A DNA stretch of 64,000 bases from contig CM063243.1 of the NCBI GenBank assembly GCA_032158295.1, positions 248,001 to 312,000 of the forward strand, read 5' to 3'. Source of the DNA: Pycnopodia helianthoides (Eukaryota > Echinodermata > Asteroidea > Forcipulatida > Asteriidae). Within the stretch, counting starts at the first letter, position 1. Each line of letters opens with the position of its first letter. Below, piece by piece: positions 12,901-24,900 of this stretch. The position numbers were made by a program, and so were the translations under genes. The notes under the pieces are model-generated. The model did not search any database. It was not told where the DNA came from and worked only from the letters and a program-made list of their open reading frames with translations.

Positions 12901-15900
12901 GATATGCATTTTTTGAATTTTCAACTTCCGGTTTGAACCAGAAGTCAAGGTCAAATTGGGTCACACTCTGTGTAGCGATTGTTGAGTCTTAAAAGGCCTT
13001 TCCGATGATATAAAGATTGTAAAAATCCATTGTGTGGTTCATGAGTTATGATTTTTTCAAATATTAAACTTTGATTTAATGTAATTCAACACCTGATCAC
13101 GTCATCATGACGTCATTGCAGCGGTTTCATCTTCTTATGATTATTTAACTTTATCTTAAGTTAGAAGGTTGTGTGAGCTTTGGAGGTGTGCTTTTGTTAG
13201 GGGACAATCGCGAGGGATAAGAAGAAAAAGAAGAAGTATTAATATATAAAAAAAAGGAACAAAAACAAGAGGTGTTCCGGGCGGAGTGCCCAAACACCTA
13301 ATTACACACAGCTCAAGATAATAATATATGGTATTGATTGTACATTAACCCTTTAGAGACCATAGCAGCCACAGTTGGAATCCTATATTTTAGCAGCGGT
13401 ACCGCAACAATTTAATAGATGGTAAATTTGCATCAGGACTCAGGAAAGTACTGAGTATACAGTGCTTTACGTATATCCTGAAACGAACTGGCTAAGAAGC
13501 GGGAGAACTAGATTGTGAAAACATCAATAGAAATGTTATTTCACTGAACTTGGGATACTTCTGTTAATAATAGTGGCTTCTTATATAGCGCTCATATCCG
13601 TCACTCAGTGACGCTCAAGGCGCTTCAACAGTCAGTATTTTTCTGCAAGTTATATACGTGGAGCTACTTTTTGAAGTTTGAGACCTATTCCTTTACATAG
13701 CACCATGTAATGGTTTACAAGGTGCTGTGGCGCAATATGCTGCCAATCAAATCAGGAACACCGGGGCAAACCCCTTCTCTTTTTGATAAGTGCACTGGGT
13801 TCTTTTACGTGCATTACACAACACACAGGACCAACAGCTTTACGTCCCATCCGAAGGACGAAGCAATAATGGTTGAGTGTCTTGCTTAAGGACACAAGTG
13901 TCACGCTGTCACGACCGGGACTCGAACCCACACTCTGCTGAACAGAAACACCAGAGCTCGAGTCCGGTGCTCTTAACCGCTCGGCCACGACACGCCATGT
14001 TAGATGCAAAGGTACGACACTGCATTACCTAAAACCTACTACATGGTTACATTTGACCCATGCCAAAAAGGTGATTATTTGTTTAATACTTACACCTAGG
14101 TCAGCAAACTCCAAGAAGGTTTCATGGCCACTAGTAGTTGCATCTATTTGATCAGCTTCTCTATTAAACAGCTATTTAAAACAAAACAAAAGTATATTTT
14201 AGCAATCACATTTATAGCTTATAGCAGTCCATTCATTAAATTATTTATTCTGTTCGGTTTTGGAAGCCAAAGAATTACAGAAAAGTGAACTTAATCAATC
14301 ACTATACCAGCCAAGAACCCCATGGAGAGAAGACAAAGTTGGAAGTTTCAGTTTTAGATGTTGGAGGAAAACCCCAGAGAATTATTCCAGGGGAAAACCC
14401 ACGCAATCAGGCAGGGACTGAAAAACCCAATCCATATGACGGGATTCAAACCGGGATCCTAGAGGTGAAAGGCGAGGAAAGAGACCTCTATGCCAACCCG
14501 ACCAATTCATAACAAGATCAAATCAATCACCAGAAATAAGAAAGGTATAATAATTGTAACATGAGTCTTTTATAAAATGCTTCGTATGAAATCTAGAAAG
14601 ATGCATTCAAATTTAAAATCATTTTCTGCTTATCGTCACATTAATTGAAATGCTTGTATACATGGAATATTTCACTTTGGTTAAACTTTAACTCTAGCAT
14701 GTAAATACTAGTATACTGTTAGTATGAATAACAGATTGGTACAATGACAACAAAATAGGAGCTATGCATAAAACCAACAATATTTCAAATGAAGTAAACA
14801 ATTTTATCACACCTGTAATTATTAAAAGAATTCTATTTTACAAAGCAATGTAAGTCCATCCAGCATTTGATTAAAATGTTCGCTCTTGTTGTTGTGGTTA
14901 AACCCTATTAATAGATTTGTGATTTGACTTACCGCAAGATCCAATGCATCTCGTAGTTGTTGATTCCTTTTGTCCCAGTCTGCTTGTATGTCAACCTGTG
15001 CTTTGGTCATAGTCTTGAGTTTATGTTTGATGGTCAGAGAGTCTGGTAGTGCCTTCAGTAACTGTTTACCAAGTCTCTCTAAACTATCAAATCTATATCA
15101 AATAAACATGATGTTAAAATAAGAATTAACGCTGTGTAGCATACAGAATGTTGCAACTGGAGAAAAGATGACGAGCACACTTATTATTAAATATATACAA
15201 ATAAAAAATAGACAGGTCTTAAAGTGGCACCCTGAACAAGTGTCTTAACCACTTAACTGCGTAATTATTTATGGTTAGCTAAACCCCCAATGCGGAATTA
15301 ATTTAAGGAAAACAATGCAAAAAAAGGATAAATGGAAAGCTATGATCAGACCCTGAATTGCTCCGAATATCTCCACTTATATCTGAGGCTGCTGTATCAT
15401 CAACGTCTTCAGCACCTTGTAAACAAGGCTCTTCAATTTGTGATTCATCATCACTATCAACAGACATGAGAGAGTCTGACAATTCAAGATCTGAATCCAA
15501 AGCTTGGGTCAAAGCTTGCACACATGACAAGCGCGGTTGCTTTCGTGAAGTGGCCATATTCAGAAAGAAAACTCGCCGATTGGTGGTGCCACACACTGCC
15601 TGACTGTAACTTTGTGATGACGAGATATCTCGTCATACAAGACACGTAAGAGGGGATTACCCGGGGTCACAGAGCGTGTCTTTGACCTCATTTAAACCGC
15701 AAACTTGGTGACGAGATATCTCGTCATACGCAATATAAGGGTAAGTTGGTGATGACGAGATATCTCGTCATACGCAGTTAAGTGGTTAAAGTGCACATTA
15801 TATTAACAGAGCTATGTCATGTATGTTTGAATTATGACTCGAGCTGCTCTTTGTTAGTTATAGTACATCACCTCTCAATTCTGACAACTATGGACATTGG

Positions 15901-18900
15901 CTCCCTCCCTCTAGAAATAACAACTTGAGAAACTCTGCCCAACTCTGTTCAGTTAAATGCAGGACAAACCGCTACAAAAACAGCTGCATTCTCTCCCTAG
16001 TTAACTTGCTCAATCAACAAATCTACTAATTGGTCACACTTTCTCTTGTATTTCTATCTTTTATGTAAATTATGTAAAAAACAGTTTTTAGTATATATGT
16101 TTTTTATATTTATCCCTAATGTTATCTTTTAGTCTTGTAAAGTTTCTTGTTTTTTCTTGAAATGTTAATCTGTGATGAATTTTCCTGTAGCTTGAACACA
16201 ATTCAGCCCCTGTGCTGCAAATGTTAGATTTTTAATAAACCAATAAATATATAGCACCTTGTGAGTGTTTACAAGGTGATGTGGTGCCATCTGCTGCCAA
16301 ACATGCCAGAAACATGGGAGTGAAACGGATGTCTTAACAGTAAGTCTACTGGGTTCTTTTACGTGCATTACACAACACATGGGACTTCCAGCTTAAAGTT
16401 CATCCAAGAGAAGAAGCAGTTAAATGGTGCTTGCTCTAGGACACAAGTGTCATGACTGGGAACCTCATCCATATTCTGTCAAGACCAGGGCCCAATTTCA
16501 TAGAGCTGCTTAGCACAAACATTTGCTTAGCATGAAATGTTTGCCTCGATAAAAACAGGATTACCAGCCAAATTTCCACGTGATTTTCAGGATAAGCAAA
16601 CAACAGCTGAATATCATTAAACAAGCAATATGCAACAAATGGAAATTTGGTTGGTAACCCTGTTTTTATCAAGGAAGAAATTTCACGCTAAGCATATTTT
16701 CGTGCGTAGCAGCTCTATGAAATTGGGCCCAGAACTGGAGGCCAGTGCACTAGACCATCCAGCCACGACACAGTGTCAAGTTACTCTCTTTGCAAGGCCC
16801 CCTAAGCCTTCATTTCTTCAAACTGTTTAGAATTAGCCTTCGACTGCTTAGATGAAAAAGTTGTGGATTTCTTGACTAATTAATTCCAACAAAAACTCCT
16901 GACTGCCTATGAAAATGCCTTTGACTTCGAATGACTACTTTTGGACTGCTTATTAAGCAGTCTGTGTAACCAACAGCTTACAGACTGCTTAATAATTCCA
17001 ATGGACTGCCTAGTTAAGCAGTCAAAGCAGTAGACATGCTTACAGACTACTTACAGACTGCTTAATAAGCAGTTTTCTATGGTAAGGGTCCTCATACAAA
17101 ACCCAAATAACCCAAAGTGAAGAAACAATGATAGGACAGATACTAACATCTCATCATGGTTTCTAATGTCCTCCAGTAAGTCTTGGTGTAGTTTCAGAAG
17201 ATTCTCAGAACCAATCACATCTCTTGCTAGCTCTGTATCAAGTAACATTCCTCGAACCTCATTACACCATATGGTCTGTTGTCAAATACAAAAATAAATA
17301 ACAATAAAAATACCACTGGCATAATAATTCCATATCAGAGGATCTCGAAAACACAAACAAAAAGGATCCTAAAGATACAATGTTTTTATTTTATAAACTA
17401 AATGCAAATGTCAATGTGAACAATGGGGTCTACACAGGTAACAACAAAATCACAAGCAGCTAAGCACAACAAAATCATGCTTACCAGAATAAGGTTACCA
17501 GCCAAATAACAGGACACGTGTACCATCTTCGACTGGTATCCTGCTTATTTTTGCTTAGCAGGAAATTGTTTAAGAAGTGTTTTCTGCTTAGTAAGCAGCT
17601 CTATAAAACTGGGACCAGCTTTATGCCAGCTTTATATAAGAAACGTAACCTTCAGTTCAGTTCAAATCAATTAATTTTAATTCATTATCACATTTATGTC
17701 CATACCCATATCAAAATACAGTATCAACACATTTATAAACTACAAAAGGACAAAAGGACAATTAGTAGATGAATGGAAATATCCAAATAATAACAGAGCA
17801 AAGCATTAGCTTCTGGCCCAATTTCATAGAGCTGCTTAAGCAGAAAGTATTGCTTATATTGTTCTGCTAAGCAAAAATGAGCAGAATACCAGTAACAGAT
17901 GGTACATGTGACATAGCATTTTGGTGGGTAACCTTGTACTAGTAAGCACAATTGTTTTGTGCTGAGCTATGAAGTTAGACTCTGGTCTGAACCAGGAGCA
18001 TAATTAATAAAACACAAAATGAACTAATGACGAAAACAAAAGCATTTGAGAAAAAAAAACCTGTATGAAGATTACTGATGTAAAAACTGATGAGCTCATG
18101 TTTGATGGAACTTACCAATTCCTTGGTATCATGGTGAAATCTACTAATATCACGACTCTGTTCCAACTGCGCTCGTCTCTCTGCTGCCTTGGCTTCTAAT
18201 GTATCCCATAATTCCCTGATCTCGTTCTGTCTTTGGTCAATATGATCACCTTCATTTGGGTACGAGGTTTTCACCCTGTGAATATATTTCAGAATAGAGT
18301 GGATATTTGAAGTGTTGTTAGGACGCACATATGCGCATACAGATCCATTGCACACACACCGAAAAGCTATCCTTATGAAGGAAAGATATAAATGCATGAA
18401 AGTGTTTCTCCCTTGATTTATACCATAGTATTACAACCCTTCAATGTCGAGTAGGATTAGTTTCTTAAACAACAGCAGGGCCCACTACATTATGGTCAAA
18501 GGCTGCTTTCCAGTGGGAGCCTTGTACATAAAGTCATTGCACATGGGCTCTCCATAGATATGATACGGAGGGAGGGCATGTGCAGACATGCCAACCTCTG
18601 GGATCACAAAACTGTATTCTGAAACCCCAAAACCTGTATTTTTCATCAAAAACCTGTATTTTTGATAAAACATGCATAAACGAGTTTACTTCAGTAATTT
18701 TAAACCCCAAGTATTTGAAACAGGCATTGTAAATACAATTTTATAACTGTGGTGTATATGCTTACATTGATAAACTAATGTTTTCTCTTATTGTACTCCA
18801 CAGTGGCCTTCTTGCACTTTTCGAGCAATTCATTCCTTAGTTCACACTTATGACAGGGAATATCCACCGCTTGCCAGTATATTTTGGTGGTCAAGGAATC

Positions 18901-21900
18901 GGAGAGAATTGGGGTGCTGCGAAATGTCATATCTTCCACTAGCGGCAATGCTAAAATCAGCACTACACACTGTGCATCTTGCGTGATTTTCTCCCTTTTT
19001 TGACGCTTTTATGAAGTCCCACTTCACTGAATATTCTCCTTTAAATAACTGCTTTCTTTTATTCGACGAGGTCGAAGCCATGATCAGATATTTATATTAC
19101 AATTTCATGTCTGCAAAACAGCGTGAACTGACACTGACAGTGACAGTTCTACTACGACGATCGAAAGGTGAACAATCAAAACCTAAAGCTTTGTATGCAG
19201 TGTTCCGATTAGTTAATACAGGTTTATTTACATACCATGCACCAATTACGGACGCGCTTACGAATTGGTGATGAACGAGCCTCTGCTCGCTCTGCCATGT
19301 GCCCACAGACAACCTCGCTAACATGGGTAACGCGCTCCGTATCGATTATACTGGGAAAGAACAAAATTGCGGGCGAGATTGTACACCATTGGAAACGAGT
19401 GTATCACAGGGGCTTATAAGCGCTAGCTTAGTCTTTACCGCAGCCATCTTTCGTTTGAATGAGATTATTTTGCAGGTGGCGGTTGCTGAAAACCGTATAT
19501 TTTTGCAAAATATGGCAGTCGCATGTGCATAAAGTGACTGGTTGTGAGTTCATAAATCCATGTACAGCCACAGGCCTGCCATTGATCATGACAAATCCCT
19601 TAAATTGTTCTCTTGAGCGAAAGGAAAAATATAAAAAAGTTCACTTTGTGAGAACAATACAGCCTCTTCAATAAGCATCTTTAATTTGTTGACATCAACT
19701 TCGACTTGAAGGATTTAACTTACGCTTTTGCCAGCAGACCCAGTTTCCGGAGTTTCTCCTGGACTGGAGCCAATTCTCTTTGGAGTTTTCATGTTTACGT
19801 TGCAGGTCTACCACGGATTGTGTGTCTTTACCAGGATCATATGACGACAGTGCAGGGAAACTTATCCATAATCCATTCCTTGCATTCTCCCCAAGAATGG
19901 TTGTACAATTCAATGCTATAAACAAAGACAAAACAGTTCACAAGAAAAATTATTATTTAAGATTACAGTTGCATGTTCAAATTATAAACCCCTCACAATT
20001 TAGAACTATTAGGATTTGTACACATTGGTAGAGCGCTGACACATTAATCCAGAGGTAGTTGGTTCAAATCCAGCTCTTGTAAATTTGTTTTGGTTCAACC
20101 CCAAATTATTTAAAATTTACCCAGTCAGTTTCCCCTTGTAGTTTATTACTTGGTGTTTATATGGTGCACATATTCTCAGTAGCTGACATCCAAATCAACA
20201 TTATTATCCCTGTTCATTGGGCATACTTCAGACCATTCCTCTAACTTTCTCTTGGGAGCATACAACCCCAAGCTGCTTACATTAGCGCTAAGGGTTTAAT
20301 CCAACACAATACTGTCTCAGCCCTCTAACGGTTCCCATTTATACACCTGGGTTACGAGAAGCAATTACGGTTAAGTGTCTTGCTCAAGAAACACAAGTGT
20401 CATGACCGGGAATCGAAACCCACAATAATTCAGCCATCAGAACTTGAGTCTAATGCAGTAGAACGCTCTGCCAGACTAACCATTTATTATTAATCAGTTT
20501 TATCTCTCTCTTTAAGTCAGTCCCATTTCACTCCCTTCACTTGCTCATCATCTTGTCTTACCTTGATGCTCCTTCAAGCATCTTCTCCTTTTCCTCTTTA
20601 AGTTTCATCAGTCTCTCCCATTGGTCGTTGATCTCTTTTGTCTTTTTCTCACATCAGCTTGCTTGCTGTGTCCAGTGCGTACAAACTCATCGGCCATCTT
20701 GTTGATGCGGTCAATACGTCCTTGGATTTGCAACAGGTCTGTCAAGAGATTCTCAAACTTTCGTCTTGAAGCCTCTACACGCTCAGACAAGATCTCCTTT
20801 TTCTTGAGAATTTTCTCCTGTGATGTCAATTATATCGATTATGTCAGTCTCGGTGGAAATAATTGTTAAGGCACTGACAAAGTGAATTCACACCTAGATA
20901 TAAAAAAAGTGCAATGTGTCAACTTAAATCACAAACGTTGCTCACAGATTTCTCGAGTGATGGTTATAAATACTGTAAAACATTAGTAAATACTTTCAAC
21001 ATCACGTAACATTAAGTGACTGCGTTTCAAATCTCAACGACACATCTCGTGAAAAACAAAACAAAAACTTCATTAAAATATAAAGGGGCTTTATTTTAGC
21101 AAGAGGGTGGGTGGCTAGGGACAAACAAGCACTGCAATTCCAAAGCACCAAACATGTATATTTCCCATATTACATCACCTCCTACTGAGATCCATAAATC
21201 TCTCATATTAACATTGAGTATTCTGGTAATGCAGTCTAGACCTGAAAGTCCAAAATACCAACATTTGGACTGAGCGAAGATTCAATTCAATCATACAGAC
21301 TAAAATCTAAAGTTTCAAGGCTGAGACCTGAAGACCTTATGCAGTAGACTCCAGCAAATTATTGTGATTGTAGGTGTTTGTGCAGCAGTCCGAACACCTC
21401 TTTTTTTCTTTTTTTAATCAGATGTTAAACATGTCTTTGAAGTTTTGAGACCTATAACACTGCACTATGTAGAAACTTTGTAAGAACTATTGGCCAAAAA
21501 CATCCATGATGTCATATGATAAACCCTGAGCTTACAACACTAGAATATTCACTTTCTGTGTATAGACCTTGTGCACATGACCTCATCGACCAGTGCAGTC
21601 TTGTTGGTGATCAACAGTGCATATTTGAGTTGCGTGTAATTGTTACAAATAGCTGGCGTGCTACGCAAGACGCAACATTGAGCCAATCACTACGAAACAT
21701 TATCTTCTGCTTTACGCTTTATAATTATGTACGTAATGTAGGTGTGCATCAGGCTGAAACATCAGAACAAAATCTTCCTTTTTAACTGAAAATACAAAAA
21801 TCTTTATAAGGAAAGTAAGCTTGGTACTTGCAATTCCCCCAATAGTTTTAAGTTTTCGGAAATGATAACCAGGTTCCTGCTCAAATCTATCAAATATTTA

Positions 21901-24900
21901 TGATAAATATCTTCCTCATCTTGTAGAGGGGATCACCAAAAAAAAACCAGTTGATCTGGCCTATGTGCAATCTGTGACCAGAATGCAGGTCTATAGCAAA
22001 AGGGAATTACTCCTTACATTAAGAATTTCAAAGAAGACTTTCTGTATCTCAATAGAAGGTGAAGTTGATCAAACTGTGCAATACAAGGAAGAGACACAAC
22101 ACCTACCATAATACTGGTTTGAAAGGGGAATGCTTTGGGCTTAGGGTAAAGGCAAACCAAAAATATATCAGAAGCATTTCACCAAGAGAAGTATTGTTAA
22201 TAATAAGATCAACTTAATTGTCGGACTATGTATGAAACTTTTAATTTGAGCCGTTCACGATGACAGTGTGTAATTTAATATGACGCCAATTGGCTGCCGA
22301 CTGGCACCCCTGAACAAAGATATTGACAAAATAGGGACACTGCAAACATTAGGGCGAGATAGCTAAGTTGGTAGAGCACCGGCATGTTAATCCAGAGGTC
22401 GCAGGTTCAAGTCTCGCTCTAGTCAATTTGTCTTTAATCAACCAAAATTGTTTTTAGATAAATACAATCTGTTTTCTGGAAACTGTACAACTAACGTGCT
22501 TGTTTTAACCATGGTAAAATCTTCTTAGCAAAGGCTGACTTTGACAATAAATTATAAGCAATTTGCACCCAGGTAGACTAACAAGCAACAGGGAAAAGGA
22601 GTATAAAGCAAGTGTTATACAGTCAGTGTTACCTTTATTATCAGAACCAATTTGCCTGGATACTACTCAAGAAAGAAGAAGTGTTTGCAACCATTAATAG
22701 TTATCTGTCCATACACAACTCTGATCAAGGTTTTAGCCAGGATTTGGTAAAAGGGTGTCCAAATTTGCTGAAAATGTAAAAGCTGGGTGTCCAAATTGTT
22801 CACTTACAAAACATTTACATATGTAAATGACAGATAAAACAGGGTGTCCAAAGGACACCCAGACACCCCTCCTGGCCAACACTATGACTCAGACGTTACA
22901 AATATTGGAAAACATTACTGCAAGATAGAGGATAATCTACTTCATGATATTGACGAATTTATGAAATGGGGCAGTTTGGGTTTTTGGTGTTTCTTGAGGG
23001 GTTGGGCAATTGTAAAAACACAAATCTATCTATTCACCAAAGGATTAGTTATTTCAAGATAAATTTCTAATTAGAGTGCCCTGCAAAGTAGTTTGAACGA
23101 TTTATATTTTTATTTTGGCTAATCTTCACCAACACGGCTGTCATTTGTCGTCCTACCCATGTTAATTAGTAACCTTAGATAAATAAACAGTAGACTCACC
23201 TTCTCTTTAATCCAGACTTCAAATTCATCACATTCTCTGTAAAATGAGAACAGCTTGATGGCATCTTCAAGATAACGTCTGCGAGCTAGGGCCAGTTTCT
23301 TAAGACGTTTGTAAGTACCATCGATACCATGCTGTCTTAACTCAATGTTCTCCTTGTCAAAGTGATTACTTCGTCTTACTGTCAAAGATAAAGACTTCCT
23401 ACTTCAGGATAGCAGGCTTGAGACTAAATAGCTATCTTTCAATAATGGCTGTACACTAGCACACAGCAAAGTCAATAGCACACAGACAAATCTATGTGCC
23501 TTGCTCAAGGACACAAGTGCCACTACTGACCTGGGCCCAATTTCATAGAGCTGCTTTTAAAGCAGAAAAAGTAGCTAAGCACAACAAAATTATGCTTACC
23601 AGAATAAGGTTACCAGCCAAAAAATCATGTCGCATGTAGCATACTTCACTGGTATCCTGCTTATTTTTGCTTAGCAGGGAATGTTTAAGCAGTATTTCTT
23701 GCTTAAGCAGCTCTATGAACTGCTTAAGCATAAAAAGTAGCTAAGCGTACCAAAATAATGCTTACCAGAATAAGGTTACCAGCCAAAACCATGTCACATG
23801 TAAAATCTGTGACTGGTATCATGCTTGTTTTTGCATAGCAGAACAATTTTAAGCACAATTTTCTGCTTAAGCAGCTCTATGAAATTGGACTCTGGCCAGG
23901 ATTTGAACCCACATTCTGTAAACTACAGAACTTGAGTCCACCGCCGTAGACCACTAGACCACAACACTCCACAGAGAATGATTCACTTTTTTCTCTGATG
24001 GTTTGGCAGATCAATCCACATTATTGCTTCTGAAATACCAAGGCTTTGTTTTCTATATACAGGAACATTACTAGTAAAGTCATAAGAGAGACAACAGAGC
24101 AAGCTTGCCGTGTACTGTAGATACAAATTATGACAGAATTAAGTTTCATAAATGAGATTTGATGACTGTGAAAACTCTCTGACAAATGGCCTTCTGGCGC
24201 AGGTCCCCCTTATATTCTAGACCCAGAACCTCCCAGATGTTACACTTCAGGAGTTTTACAGACTCAGTGCATCACTAGAAATACACAACTACAGGTAAGG
24301 ACACAATGTGGACTATTTCTTTCTTTTTTGTGACTGCTTTACTCCTTTCAAGAAAATTTGAAGGCTCAAGGAGATTTTGAGAAAAACCCTGAAAAATCCC
24401 ATGTATGATGATTATATGCAAGCACCTGTGAACTGGTATCGGGAAGAGTCATTAAAACATCAATCAATAATCCGAGAAGATTTTAGGACTGAAAGGAAAC
24501 GACGATGAAACACAGACTTTGTCCTATCTGTATTCATGTACTCTGATTATGTGATCATTTTGGCAATTGCAACAGTCGCCAAATAACCTCTATAGGCCAT
24601 TCTCAGATGACAGCACTATTTTATCGCTTGCCATGGTGGAGGACTTACACCTGCACGTCACGCACAGACGTTACTAGAACTGCGCCAACATGTGCTACGA
24701 AACACGACGCTGGATGGCACTGGGTGTACGTACATGCATAGTGGTTACGCCACTCTTGATAACCCTAGAAACAACGATCAAACTGAACTCACAACTTGAG
24801 CTTCTTGACAGCGATGCTCCTTTTCCTTTAACTCTCCTAGTCCGCACCTGCTCTTGTCTTGTCTTCGTCTTCTTCACTTTTACCTTCTCCGGTACCTTGA

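Noticed and set aside
13752..14009. 85-codon ORF with cysteines
   Set aside because: It is the family A SINE read in its own sense direction; the same ORF recurs at 29342-29623.
24693..24792. Extension of the SH3 exon to the stop at 24695
   Set aside because: A strong GTGAGT donor at 24792 gives the phase needed by the next exon, and the remaining sequence is not conserved.
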